This document shows positions 16,682 through 25,703 of a stretch of 64,000 bases of DNA, in pieces (positions within the stretch are counted from its first letter, which is position 1; every line of letters begins with the position of its first letter). The notes under the pieces were generated by a model that saw only the letters and a program-made list of their open reading frames with translations, did no database searches and was not told where the DNA came from. This DNA is from an uncultured Pelagibacteraceae bacterium. Its GTDB lineage: Bacteria > Pseudomonadota > Alphaproteobacteria > Pelagibacterales > Pelagibacteraceae. Made by a program: the position numbers and the translations under genes. Location of the stretch: the NCBI GenBank assembly GCA_902543575.1, contig CACBYV010000001.1, forward strand, positions 110,949 through 174,948. The letters run 5' to 3'.

Positions 16682-16978
16682 ATGAAGGCATATTGGGTGA
16701 GTTTGTATACAGAGATTTCAGATCAAGATAACATAAAAAAATATGGTGAAAATGCAATACCAGTTATAAAAAAATTTGGTGGTACTCCTGTAGTTAGAGG
16801 AGGCAAACTAAAATATTATAGTGGTGACAAAATATTAAGGACCGTCATTTGGGAATTTCCCAGTTATGACATGGCCATATCTTGTCATGACTCAGAAGAT
16901 TATTTAAAAGCTTGGTCTTATGCAGAACAAACTACAAAAAGACATATGTTTATTGTGGAGGGTGCTAATACTGAATAG
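16682..16978 (+). CDS. DUF1330 family protein (second of a tandem pair)
   Basis: This 98-residue protein has the same fold pattern as its upstream neighbour: MKAYWVSLYTEISDQDNI, RTVIWEFPSYDMAISCHDSEDY and a C-terminal helix. The two are clearly related but divergent, so this is an old duplication. It has its own ribosome site (AAAAGGGG, about 6 bases before the ATG). The end overlaps the convergent glycosylase gene by 14 bases. Function unknown. Confidence 0.8.
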   Translation: MKAYWVSLYTEISDQDNIKKYGENAIPVIKKFGGTPVVRGGKLKYYSGDKILRTVIWEFPSYDMAISCHDSEDYLKAWSYAEQTTKRHMFIVEGANTE

Positions 16979-17591
16979 TATCGTCATCAATTGAACGCCA
17001 CAAATACCAAGTGGCAACAGAGCAGTATGGAGAAAATCTTTTTTGAAGCTTTTTTACAAAAATTTCAGGTGGAAAATATTTTTTTTTATAGTTGTTTGAT
17101 ATTGCTCTTAATAACCCAATATCCTGAACTGGCCAGATATTAGACCTATTATAAGTAAATAACAAAATCATCTCTGCTGACCATCTTCCAATTTGTCTTA
17201 AAGTTGATAGGTATACAATTGCTTCTTCATCGCTCATTTTCGAAATTAATTTTGGATTAAAACTTTTATCTTTAAATTTTTGAGACATTTCCAAGATACC
17301 CCTTATTTTTTGACGACTAAGACCGCATTTTTTAAGTTGTGATGTTTTAAGCTTTGAAACAATTTTTGGATTAATTTTTTTTTTACATGCCAATTCAAAT
17401 TTTTTGAAGACAGAGTCTGCGGCAGCAACACTTATTTGTTGTCCTATTATACTTTTACATAAAGAATAAAAGACATCTTTTCTAGTAGTTAAATTATTAT
17501 CTTTATATTTTTTAATCAATGATCTCATAATACTGTCTTTTTTTGAAAGATATGTTCTAGCTTTTTTCCAATATGTTGGTGCCTTACTCAT
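16965..17591 (-). CDS. alkA: DNA-3-methyladenine glycosylase II (AlkA-like, HhH-GPD)
   Basis: This 208-residue DNA repair enzyme removes alkylated bases to start base excision repair. The helix-hairpin-helix/GPD core is visible: FYSLCKSIIGQQIS (41-54), LRQIGRWSAEM (131-141) and the catalytic aspartate D157 in WPVQDIGL. It lacks the N-terminal domain of E. coli AlkA, as do many bacterial homologues of this length. There is no C-terminal iron-sulfur cysteine cluster, which argues against endonuclease III. It overlaps the upstream transporter gene by 8 bases on the same strand. Confidence 0.88.
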   Translation of the reverse strand: MSKAPTYWKKARTYLSKKDSIMRSLIKKYKDNNLTTRKDVFYSLCKSIIGQQISVAAADSVFKKFELACKKKINPKIVSKLKTSQLKKCGLSRQKIRGILEMSQKFKDKSFNPKLISKMSDEEAIVYLSTLRQIGRWSAEMILLFTYNRSNIWPVQDIGLLRAISNNYKKKYFPPEIFVKKLQKRFSPYCSVATWYLWRSIDDDTIQY

Positions 17592-18465
17592 TTCTACTTA
17601 CCGTTACTTGTTTATTTAAATATATTTCTCTTCGAAATATAATGATTGATGATATTATTACCAGTGAAGCACCCATCAATGTTTTAATTGTGGGAATTTC
17701 ATCCCAAATAAAATATCCAAAAGATATTGCAAATATTAATCCTAAATATTTAAGAGGTGTAACCAGAGAAACCTCGGATAATTTATATGATTGACTTAAT
17801 AATAAATTAGCTGTTCCTCCCAACAAGCCAATTGTACATAATAGTAAGAAATCATTAAAAGTTGGCATGATCCATCCAAATGGTATTGATAAAACTCCAA
17901 CAATTGTAATTGCAAAAGAAAAAAAGAATGAGATCAACCAGACTGGTTCTGTGGATGAAAGTTTTCTAATTGTAATTGCAACGTAAGACATTCCAATACA
18001 AAAGATTATTGGAAATAAATAATAAATATTTAATCTAGAAAATCCTGGTTGGGTAATTACTAAAACACCAATAAAACCAACAAATACTGCGGCCCATCTA
18101 TATACTCCTACTTTCTCACTTAGTAAAAATATTGATAGCAAAGTTGTAAATATAGGTGCAGCAAATGAAATACTTGTCACTGTTGCAAGTGGTAGGTTTC
18201 TTAGTGCCAAAAATATTGCAGCTAAAGCTATCAGTCCTGAACAACATCTTGTTAAATGTAATCCTGGTCTATTTGTTTTGTAAAAATCTCTAAATCTTGT
18301 CTTAGGAACTAGAAAAATTATTGGCAAAATACCAAATAGACCTCTAAAGAACATTACCTGTCCAATTGGATAATCTGATGACCACTTGACTATTACATCC
18401 ATAAATGAAAAGGCACATATTGATAAAAACATGTAAAAAAAGCCTAATTGATTTTTGGAAAGCAT
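17584..18465 (-). CDS. EamA/RhaT-family (DMT superfamily) transporter
   Basis: This 293-residue inner-membrane protein has ten predicted hydrophobic helices arranged as two EamA repeats (about residues 8-140 and 150-280). Typical features are the first-repeat PIGQVMFFRGLFG, the short LATVTSISFAAPIFT and the second repeat VSLVTPLKYLGLIFA. Members export or import small metabolites; the substrate is not readable. It is upstream of the glycosylase gene on one transcript and divergent from msrA across 34 bases. Confidence 0.88.
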   Translation of the reverse strand: MLSKNQLGFFYMFLSICAFSFMDVIVKWSSDYPIGQVMFFRGLFGILPIIFLVPKTRFRDFYKTNRPGLHLTRCCSGLIALAAIFLALRNLPLATVTSISFAAPIFTTLLSIFLLSEKVGVYRWAAVFVGFIGVLVITQPGFSRLNIYYLFPIIFCIGMSYVAITIRKLSSTEPVWLISFFFSFAITIVGVLSIPFGWIMPTFNDFLLLCTIGLLGGTANLLLSQSYKLSEVSLVTPLKYLGLIFAISFGYFIWDEIPTIKTLMGASLVIISSIIIFRREIYLNKQVTVSRNE

Positions 18466-18499
18466 GATAATAACTTTAGATTAATTAAAATTTTTAGCA

Positions 18500-18946
18500 A
18501 TGGAAATAGCAACTTTAGCACTTGGATGTTTTTGGGGACCCGAAATAAAATTTAGCAAGTTAGATGGAGTAATAAATACAGAGGTTGGATATTGTGGAGG
18601 TAATACTGAGAAGACATCTTATAAAGAAGTATGTTATGGTGACACCAATCACGCAGAAGTAGTTAAAGTTGAATTTGACAATACTAAAATTTCTTATGAG
18701 GAAATAATAAGAAACTTTTTTGAATTTCATGATCCAACTACTTTAAACCGGCAAGGTCCAGATGTAGGTACTCAGTATAGAAGTGAAATATTTGTTCATG
18801 ATGAAAATCAAAATAAAATCGCTAACAAAGTATTGAAAGAAATTAATGAAAAATTTAAGGGTAAAATCGTTACCAAAATATCAAAATCAAAAAATTATAA
18901 CAAAGCCGAAGATTATCATCAGAAATATTTGGAAAAAAGTTTCTAA
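18500..18946 (+). CDS. msrA: Peptide methionine-S-sulfoxide reductase
   Basis: This 148-residue enzyme repairs oxidised methionine in proteins. The catalytic Cys10 lies in GCFWG, and the family blocks EVGYCGGN, HAEVVKVEFD and FFEFHDPTTLNRQGPDVGTQY are all present. No C-terminal recycling cysteines follow, so reduction probably depends directly on thioredoxin or on a single-Cys mechanism. The stop overlaps the start of the sulfurtransferase gene by one base (TAATG), which suggests coupled expression. Confidence 0.96.
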   Translation: MEIATLALGCFWGPEIKFSKLDGVINTEVGYCGGNTEKTSYKEVCYGDTNHAEVVKVEFDNTKISYEEIIRNFFEFHDPTTLNRQGPDVGTQYRSEIFVHDENQNKIANKVLKEINEKFKGKIVTKISKSKNYNKAEDYHQKYLEKSF

Positions 18947-19758
18947 TGTCACTTATATCAACTGAGTGGCTAGAAAAAAATCTCTTAAATGTAAAAATAA
19001 TTGATGGCTCTTGGCATATGCCTGCAGCAAATAGAAGTGGTAAAGAAGAGTTCAATAAAGAGCATATACCAAATGCAATTTTTTTTGATATCGACAAAAA
19101 TTGTAATAAATCAACCGACTTACCACATATGTTAACGGACATTAGTTCGTGGGAAAATATACTATCATCTATGGGCATATCTAACGAAGACGAAATTGTG
19201 ATTTATGATAATTCTGATGTTTTAAGTGCTTGTAGAGTATGGTTTAATTTAATTTACTTTGGCCATGATAAAAAGAAAGTACATGTTTTAGATGGAGGTT
19301 TTAATAAATGGAAAAAAGAAAAAAGAATAACTTCTACTAATAATATAATTATTCAAACAACTAGCTATAAAGCAAAAGAAAATAATGGAATGGTTAAGAG
19401 CAAAGATCAGATTGACCAAAATATAATTAAAAAAAAATTTGATTTAGTTGATGCGAGAAGCAAAGATCGTTTTAATGGCACAACTCCAGACCCAAGAAGA
19501 AATGTAAGAAGTGGTTCAATACCTAATTCAATTTGCTTACCGTTTAAAACCCTTATCAATGACGATTTTACTTTTAAAAGTAAATCTGAAATTTCTTCTT
19601 ATTTTAAAGATTTATCTTTAAATGACCCAGTAAATGTAGTGTTTTCGTGCGGTTCTGGGATCACAGCATGTGTTTTGGCACTTGCATATTCTCAAGTAAA
19701 TAATAAGTATCTTCCAGTCATTTATGATGGTTCATGGGCTGAATATGGTAAAATATAA
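18946..19758 (+). CDS. sseA: Thiosulfate/3-mercaptopyruvate sulfurtransferase
   Basis: This 270-residue protein has two rhodanese domains: an inactive N-terminal one (about 5-120) and an active C-terminal one with Cys235 in CGSGITA. The CGSG[VI]TA loop is typical of 3-mercaptopyruvate sulfurtransferases and differs from thiosulfate-specific rhodaneses. It moves sulfane sulfur to a thiol acceptor or cyanide in the cytoplasm. It is coupled to msrA and followed after 3 bases by the RND adaptor gene. Confidence 0.92.
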   Translation: MSLISTEWLEKNLLNVKIIDGSWHMPAANRSGKEEFNKEHIPNAIFFDIDKNCNKSTDLPHMLTDISSWENILSSMGISNEDEIVIYDNSDVLSACRVWFNLIYFGHDKKKVHVLDGGFNKWKKEKRITSTNNIIIQTTSYKAKENNGMVKSKDQIDQNIIKKKFDLVDARSKDRFNGTTPDPRRNVRSGSIPNSICLPFKTLINDDFTFKSKSEISSYFKDLSLNDPVNVVFSCGSGITACVLALAYSQVNNKYLPVIYDGSWAEYGKI

Positions 19759-19761
19759 AAT

Positions 19762-20778
19762 ATGAAAAGATCAACAAAAATTACAAGCATAATAATAATT
19801 TTCTTTTTAATTATAGCTACAGTGATTGTTGGTAGAACAATGATTGGAAATCATTTTAAGAAGAAATTTAGTAAAAGACCACCTCCAGGAATAATTGTTA
19901 CTGCAGCTGAAAATAGAGTTTTTGAAAATTTAATAAGCACATACGGAACAGCAAGACCATTTAAAACACAATCCTATAAAATTGAGAAGTATGAAATACT
20001 TAAACCTATCAACTTTAATCAAAAAGTAAAAAAAGGTGATGTAATTGCAGAACTTAAAAATAGAAAAATTACTGCTCAGTTTGATGGAACAATTGGAAAA
20101 AGAGAATTTTCAGAAGACATCGAAGTTTCAAAATCTTCAATCTTAATTAATCTCGAAAATACCAGCATTATCTATTGTGATGTAGATATACCTGAAATGT
20201 TTGTACCATTTATTAAGGTTGGTTTACCTGTTGATATAAAATTTTCTGGATACAAAGATAAAACCTATAAAGGGGAAGTTGACTCGTTAGCTAGTCGAAT
20301 TAGTGAGGATACTAGATCATTACCAACAAGGATAAAAATGGATAATACATCTGGTGAAATTTTGCCTGGCTCGTTTTTAGAAATTTCAATAAAATATGAT
20401 ACAAGAGAAAGCTTAAGTATCCCGGATACCAGCACAATAGTGGAAGGTGATAATATATTTATCTATAAAGTTGACGAAAAAAATAAAGTATTAAAAACAA
20501 ATATTGATACTGGCGATAGATACCTTGGTTTTGTTGAAGTTTTAAATGGTCTAAAAGTTGGTGACAAAGTTGTTGCTGAGGGCACAAAAAAAGTCAGACC
20601 AAATTTAATAATAAGACCTATAAAAAAGGGTGCTAAAGTAGCTAATCAAAACAAATCTGGTTGGAGTGGAAAAAAGAAAAAAGATACTAAAGAAAACAAG
20701 AATGGTATGTTTGCGTGGTTACAAAAATTAAATATATTTAAAAAGTCTGACTCTGAAAAACAAGAAAATAAAAAATGA
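19762..20778 (+). CDS. RND efflux periplasmic adaptor (membrane fusion protein)
   Basis: This 338-residue adaptor starts with an inner-membrane anchor (residues 8-26) and then has barrel and lipoyl-like segments (VKKGDVIAELKNRKITAQFDGTIG, split across the half-motifs) and a C-terminal beta domain (GLKVGDKVVAEGTKKVRP). The tail of about 50 residues is Lys/Asn-rich and low in complexity. It links the pump that follows to an outer-membrane channel; no TolC-type gene lies in this window. The alpha-helical hairpin is very short, so it may resemble the shorter adaptors. Confidence 0.88.
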   Translation: MKRSTKITSIIIIFFLIIATVIVGRTMIGNHFKKKFSKRPPPGIIVTAAENRVFENLISTYGTARPFKTQSYKIEKYEILKPINFNQKVKKGDVIAELKNRKITAQFDGTIGKREFSEDIEVSKSSILINLENTSIIYCDVDIPEMFVPFIKVGLPVDIKFSGYKDKTYKGEVDSLASRISEDTRSLPTRIKMDNTSGEILPGSFLEISIKYDTRESLSIPDTSTIVEGDNIFIYKVDEKNKVLKTNIDTGDRYLGFVEVLNGLKVGDKVVAEGTKKVRPNLIIRPIKKGAKVANQNKSGWSGKKKKDTKENKNGMFAWLQKLNIFKKSDSEKQENKK

Positions 20779-20785
20779 TTAATAC

Positions 20786-23700
20786 ATGTATATAACTGAA
20801 GTTAGTATTAAAAGACCTGTCGTTGCATGGGTAATGTCAATGATACTAATTATTTTTGGAATTTTTGTATTTTGGGAATTACCTGTTAGAGAATTACCAG
20901 ATGGCATTCAGCCTCCAGTGGTACAGGTACAAACTGATTATAAATCTGCTTCAGCTGAAATTGTTGATGAAGAAATAACACAAAAAATAGAAGATGTTAT
21001 AGGAGGAGCGGAAGGAATTAAGAACATTGATTCTAGTTCGCTTAATGGAAGAAGTAGAATTAATATTTATTTTAATACAGATATAGATTTAGATGATGCA
21101 GCAAATGACATAAGAGAAAGAGTATCAAGAGTTGCGGACAATTTGCCAGATCAAGCAAACCCGCCTCAAATTTTGAAACAAGCAGCAGGTTTTACTACCA
21201 CAATGTGGGTTGCGCTATCGTCACCAACTTGGAATGATTTGGATTTGGGTGATTATGCAGAAAGATATCTTATAGATGCCTTTTCGAGCGTACCAAATGT
21301 TGGTAGAATTTTAGTCGGTGGATTAAGAGAACTAAGCGTTAGAGTTTGGGTAGATCCTATCAAATTAGCAGCCAATAATCTTACTATTCAGGAAGTCGAG
21401 AGAGCATTAAGAAATGAAAATATAAACATCCCCGCTGGAACTTTAGAAGCTAGTAACAAAGATTTAACTCTTAATATTGATAAGTCTTACTCTAACATTG
21501 AAACAATCAAGCAGCTTCCTCTTAAGAAAAACAAAGATAAAGTCACAACCCTTTCTGATATTGCAAATATTGAGCTTGGTCCAGTTTCTGAGAAAACTTT
21601 ATTTAAAGCTCAAAGAAAAAATGCAGCTAATTTAAAAACAGTTGGGATTGGAATATACGCAAAAAGTGGAGCATCAACTGTCGAACTTTCAAATCAAATC
21701 AAAGAGAAAATAAACGTTTTAAATCAATCTTTACCAGATGGTTTAAAGTTAGAAATAGCATTTAATAGAGCAACTTACGTAGGAACTGCAATACAGGAAG
21801 TTTATAAAAGTTTAATTATTGCTTTTATTTTGGTTGTAGTAATAATTTACTTGTTTTTAGGAAACCTAAAAGCTGTAATTGTACCAGCTGTAGCTTTGCC
21901 AGTAAGTTTAATTGGTTCGTTTTTAGGTTTATATATATTTGATCTTTCTATAAATATATTTGTTCTCCTAAGTTTTATTTTAGCAATTGGAATAATAACT
22001 GATGATTCTGTAATAATGACAGATGCAATTTATACAAGAATTGAAAAAGGAGAAACGCCACTTGTAGCTGCTTATAAAGGCTCAAGACAAATAACATTTG
22101 CGATAATAGCTACAACTTTAATCTTAGTTGCAGTTTTTTTACCTTTAATTTTTATTGAAGGTATAGCTGGTACCTTGTTTAAGGAAACTGCAATAGCACT
22201 ATCTTTCTCAATTGTTGTTTCTTCGTTTGTAGCTTTAACTCTTTCACCAATGTTGGGAAGTAAATTTTTAAATAAAAAAGAAAAAATTAATTTTTTTGTA
22301 AAAAAATTCAATAATGGATTTAAATCTTTTACAGAATTTTATACCGATACCCTAAAATTTTGGATTAATAAACAGAAAACAATTTCGATATTTATAATTC
22401 TGTTAATTGCAGCCTCAGTTTATTTATTTAACTTCACTAAAAAAGAATTGATACCACTAGAAGATAGGGGAGCTTATTTAATAATTGGTTCTACTGATGA
22501 AGGAAGTTCATTCGAGTACACACAAGAAAAAGCCCAAATAATTGAGGGAAGAATATTAAAATTGTTACAAGCAGAAGACAGCCCTTACCAAAGATTAATT
22601 ATGAGGGTACCTGGTTTCGGTAAGTCCGCAACTTCATATAATACTTTTATTATAATAGCACTTTTAGATGAATGGAAAAATAGAGAAAAGAGCACACAAG
22701 TTGTTTTAAGAGAAGCTATTGGACAAGTTGTTAGTGTGCCTGAGACGTTTGCGTTTCCTATATCACCTCAATCAATAAGGGTTTCTAGCTACAATAAACC
22801 TGTTCAAATGGTGATTTATGGGACAAGTTATGAAGAGTTAGAACAAATTCAAAGCCAAGTTTTAAGAGAGCTAAGAAGAAATAGAAATATGTTTAGAATT
22901 GAAAGTGATTACACAAAAAATAAACCTGAAGTAAAATTAATTACTAACAAAAATAGAGCAAATGATTTAGGAGTTTCAATAGAGAATATAGGCAGAACAC
23001 TAGAAACATTATACGGTGGAAAGAGGGTTACAACATATAATAAAGAAGGAAGAGAATATCCCATTATTCTTCAGCAGTATTTAGCAGATAGAAGAGATAA
23101 AGATGGCTTATCAAAGATTTTTGTAAGATCTGAAACTACAGGAAAATTAGTGTCAGTTGCAAGTTTGGTGGAATTTGAAGAGAAAGGAACTGCTGAGTCA
23201 TTACCTAGATATAATAGACAAAGAGCAGTAACTATATCGGCAGCTTTATCTGAAGAATACACATTGTCTGAAGCTATAAAATATTTAGAAGACGTAATGT
23301 TGAGAGTTGCTCCTCAAAATCAAATAACTTGGAAAGGTAAGTCTGAAGAACTAAAAGAGACTAGTAACGAAATATTTCTTATTTTCGCTTTAGCATTAAT
23401 AACTGCATATTTAGTAATGGCTGCTACTTTTAACTCGTTTGTCCATCCTTTTATTATAATATTGACTGTGCCTCTTGCAGTTTTTGGAGGTCTTGTATTC
23501 ATTTTATTTCTAAATAGTTCGATAAATATATTTTCACAAATCGCCTTGATTATATTAATCGGTATATCCACTAAAAATAGTATTTTAATCGTCGACTATA
23601 CTAATCAAATTCGAACTACAGGTGCAAAAATTGAGGAAGCATTGATGGAAGCTTGCAAATTAAGAATAAGACCCATCATAATGACTTCATTAAGCACCAT

Positions 23701-23914
23701 GATTGCAATGTTGCCTCTTATAGTAGGTAACATAGGTCCAGGCGCAGGTGAGGCGTCTAGATTAGCAGTTGGATCAACAATCTTTGGTGGAATGATTATT
23801 TCAACATTCTTTACATTATATGTGACGCCAACTATGTATTTAACACTAGCAAAAAATACCAAGAGAATAGATGCAGTAGATCTGGAGCTAGAAAAGCAAT
23901 TGATTAAAAAATAA
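20786..23914 (+). CDS. RND-family efflux transporter (AcrB/MexF class)
   Basis: This 1042-residue inner-membrane proton antiporter has the AcrB size and two-fold repeat: TM1, a large porter loop, TM2-6, then the same again. The proton relay is present as Asp406 and Asp407 (IITDDS) and Lys930 (ISTKNS). It would expel hydrophobic or amphiphilic compounds from the periplasm or outer leaflet with the adaptor just upstream. The exact substrate cannot be read. The gene ends 11 bases inside the convergent transglycosylase gene. Confidence 0.94.
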   Translation: MYITEVSIKRPVVAWVMSMILIIFGIFVFWELPVRELPDGIQPPVVQVQTDYKSASAEIVDEEITQKIEDVIGGAEGIKNIDSSSLNGRSRINIYFNTDIDLDDAANDIRERVSRVADNLPDQANPPQILKQAAGFTTTMWVALSSPTWNDLDLGDYAERYLIDAFSSVPNVGRILVGGLRELSVRVWVDPIKLAANNLTIQEVERALRNENINIPAGTLEASNKDLTLNIDKSYSNIETIKQLPLKKNKDKVTTLSDIANIELGPVSEKTLFKAQRKNAANLKTVGIGIYAKSGASTVELSNQIKEKINVLNQSLPDGLKLEIAFNRATYVGTAIQEVYKSLIIAFILVVVIIYLFLGNLKAVIVPAVALPVSLIGSFLGLYIFDLSINIFVLLSFILAIGIITDDSVIMTDAIYTRIEKGETPLVAAYKGSRQITFAIIATTLILVAVFLPLIFIEGIAGTLFKETAIALSFSIVVSSFVALTLSPMLGSKFLNKKEKINFFVKKFNNGFKSFTEFYTDTLKFWINKQKTISIFIILLIAASVYLFNFTKKELIPLEDRGAYLIIGSTDEGSSFEYTQEKAQIIEGRILKLLQAEDSPYQRLIMRVPGFGKSATSYNTFIIIALLDEWKNREKSTQVVLREAIGQVVSVPETFAFPISPQSIRVSSYNKPVQMVIYGTSYEELEQIQSQVLRELRRNRNMFRIESDYTKNKPEVKLITNKNRANDLGVSIENIGRTLETLYGGKRVTTYNKEGREYPIILQQYLADRRDKDGLSKIFVRSETTGKLVSVASLVEFEEKGTAESLPRYNRQRAVTISAALSEEYTLSEAIKYLEDVMLRVAPQNQITWKGKSEELKETSNEIFLIFALALITAYLVMAATFNSFVHPFIIILTVPLAVFGGLVFILFLNSSINIFSQIALIILIGISTKNSILIVDYTNQIRTTGAKIEEALMEACKLRIRPIIMTSLSTMIAMLPLIVGNIGPGAGEASRLAVGSTIFGGMIISTFFTLYVTPTMYLTLAKNTKRIDAVDLELEKQLIKK

Positions 23915-24503
23915 TATATTTTCTAGTAGTCAAAGATTTACTACATTTATTAAGCTGCTTCTTGAATTTATTTGAATAACCCTCTACTTTTTTTGCCAAT
24001 ACTATAACTTTCTGATTGTTTTTATAATTTTTATAATTCCCCCAGCCTTCATGATAAGCAATATATTGTCTGAAAGCATCTTTTTTTGAAACCTTTAAAA
24101 TTTTTTCCGTTTTGTTTGTATACCAGCCAATAAAATCAACACTATCTTTAAATCTAGTTCTTAAAGCATATTTATTTCCAGTCTCATCTTTATATTGTTT
24201 CCAAGTACCTTTAATAGCTTGTGAGTATCCAAATGAACTAGAAGGTCTTTTATAAGGTATAACTTTAAATAATTTTTGACGTGCAGGCTTAGCGAGCCAG
24301 TCAAAATCAGATTCCATTTTTATTATTGCTAATTGTAAGTTGATTGGTGTTCCCCACTTTTTTTCAGTTTTTTTCGCGTGTTTATACCAAAGATATCTCT
24401 CAGAAAATATTGAACAGCCATCTGCTGTATTTCGTGGTATCGATGAGCAAGCAGTTAAAAATAATAGACCAAAAAATAAAAAATACTTTCTAAAAAGAAT
24501 CAC
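23904..24503 (-). CDS. Lytic transglycosylase-like lipoprotein (SLT domain)
   Basis: This 199-residue protein has a lipobox LTAC with lipidated Cys19 and an SLT (lysozyme-like) domain. The catalytic glutamate is probably E65 in IIKMESDF, followed by SSSFGYSQAIKGTW and the C-terminal AYHEGWGNY, as in membrane-bound lytic transglycosylases. It would cleave peptidoglycan glycan strands in the periplasm. It is near AmpG-like and AmgK-MurU genes elsewhere in this window, which handle the released muropeptides in other bacteria. Confidence 0.86.
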   Translation of the reverse strand: MILFRKYFLFFGLLFLTACSSIPRNTADGCSIFSERYLWYKHAKKTEKKWGTPINLQLAIIKMESDFDWLAKPARQKLFKVIPYKRPSSSFGYSQAIKGTWKQYKDETGNKYALRTRFKDSVDFIGWYTNKTEKILKVSKKDAFRQYIAYHEGWGNYKNYKNNQKVIVLAKKVEGYSNKFKKQLNKCSKSLTTRKYIIF

Positions 24504-24516
24504 AGTTTAATATAAA

Positions 24517-25029
24517 TTATCTATTATTTTTTCTCCATATCCATGGATAATCAAATTCCATACTCCATAAACCTAACTTATTGTTTTTTGCATAAATTTG
24601 ATCTTTAGAATATTTTTTTTTCGAATATTTTGGATAGTCGAAGGCTAACCCATTTCTTACCATGTAAGCTGAAACACTTTCATTATTGATAAAACACTCA
24701 CCTAAATACCTACCAAAATAGTCCTTTTGTGGCTCGATTAGACATTTTAATTTTTTATTTATAATTTTTTCCGTAAGAGAATTTTTTGAAATTTTTCCAC
24801 AATTAATTTTTTTTTTATTTTTTAGGCAAAACTGTTGCTTCCCTTTAAATTTAGTTTCTGGAGCATCTATGCCTGAAAAACGAATTTTTTTATTATCTAA
24901 TAAAATTGTATCACCATCAATTATTTTAATCTTATCTGAAATTAGGATTGTTTCTGATAGTAAGCAATTTGTTGCTACAAATGTAAATAAAAATAGAAAA
25001 CTAACTAACTTCAGTAGTTGCTTTTTCAT
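24517..25029 (-). CDS. Exported thermonuclease-family (SNase-like) protein
   Basis: This 170-residue protein has a signal peptide (hydrophobic residues 5-22) followed by a staphylococcal-nuclease fold. The key residues of the fold are visible: D40 in IDGDTI, R50 in KIRFSG, E58 in DAPET and R107 in FGRYLGEC. These match the Ca-binding Asp, the two catalytic Arg and the general-base Glu, so it may be an active nuclease in the periplasm or outside. It overlaps the upstream zeta-type gene by 29 bases on the same strand. Confidence 0.88.
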   Translation of the reverse strand: MKKQLLKLVSFLFLFTFVATNCLLSETILISDKIKIIDGDTILLDNKKIRFSGIDAPETKFKGKQQFCLKNKKKINCGKISKNSLTEKIINKKLKCLIEPQKDYFGRYLGECFINNESVSAYMVRNGLAFDYPKYSKKKYSKDQIYAKNNKLGLWSMEFDYPWIWRKNNR

Positions 25030-25309
25030 TGCATTCTTGCATTTTTTTTCTAATTTGATCTTCGGATATATTTTTATCTTTTAAATCTCCATAAAGCTTT
25101 CTATATACATCTTCATCGCCTGCCTCAGCAAAATCTGCTTTGATTACATCTTGAATATATTGATTTTTTTTTTCCTCATCATATCCAAGAATTTGTGAGG
25201 CCCACTCTCCTAAGTATTTATTTTTTCTTGCATTAATTTTAAATTGTTTTTCCTCATCATGAGCAAATTTTTTTTCAAAACCTTTTTTTCTTTCATCGAA
25301 TGAACTCAT
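25001..25309 (-). CDS. F1-ATPase zeta-type inhibitor (DUF1476 family)
   Basis: This 102-residue acidic, helical protein matches the DUF1476 family, known as the zeta subunit that inhibits F1-ATPase hydrolysis in Paracoccus and other alphaproteobacteria. Conserved text includes FDERKKGFEKKFAHDEEKQF, KYLGEWASQILG and DFAEAGDEDVYRKL. Inhibitory zeta proteins insert an N-terminal helix into the catalytic F1 head. The atpHAGDC operon lies about 33 kb away in this window. It sits between a VanZ-like gene (4-base overlap) and the SNase-like gene. Confidence 0.85.
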   Translation of the reverse strand: MSSFDERKKGFEKKFAHDEEKQFKINARKNKYLGEWASQILGYDEEKKNQYIQDVIKADFAEAGDEDVYRKLYGDLKDKNISEDQIRKKMQECNEKATTEVS

Positions 25310-25677
25310 TGCAATCTACCTTTATAAATTATTTTAAAAACTAAAAATGATATAAGTACTCCTATTATATTACCAAACAAATCACTTAATTCAAATCCTC
25401 TTTCTGGAATAATTAAGTGCAGAATTTCTAAAATGATAGAAATACAAATAAGATAAATAAATATATTTTTTAATTTATACTTAAAAGCAATTAATCCTAG
25501 AATTGATACAATAAAGAAAACATAAACGTGATTTGAAGATACTAAAAAATCTCTTGTTAATTGAGGTTGAATTTTACAATCATTATAAATTAAACATCCT
25601 AAAATACTTCCAGGGTACAAGTAAAAAATAAATAAAACTACATTAGACAGATAAAAAAATTGCTTTATGTAATTCAT
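25306..25677 (-). CDS. VanZ-like membrane protein
   Basis: This 123-residue protein has about four hydrophobic helices and the VanZ-like signature of HVYVFFIVSILGLIAF followed by the loop ILHLIIPERGFELSDLFGN and the hydrophobic tail. VanZ-type proteins are poorly understood; some give teicoplanin resistance in Gram-positives, but homologues in Gram-negatives are of unknown role. It is the first gene of a run with zeta and SNase genes, separated from gpmA by 26 bases on the opposite strand. Confidence 0.72.
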   Translation of the reverse strand: MNYIKQFFYLSNVVLFIFYLYPGSILGCLIYNDCKIQPQLTRDFLVSSNHVYVFFIVSILGLIAFKYKLKNIFIYLICISIILEILHLIIPERGFELSDLFGNIIGVLISFLVFKIIYKGRLQ

Positions 25678-25703
25678 AGTTAATCTATATTAAATATTCA
25701 CAA

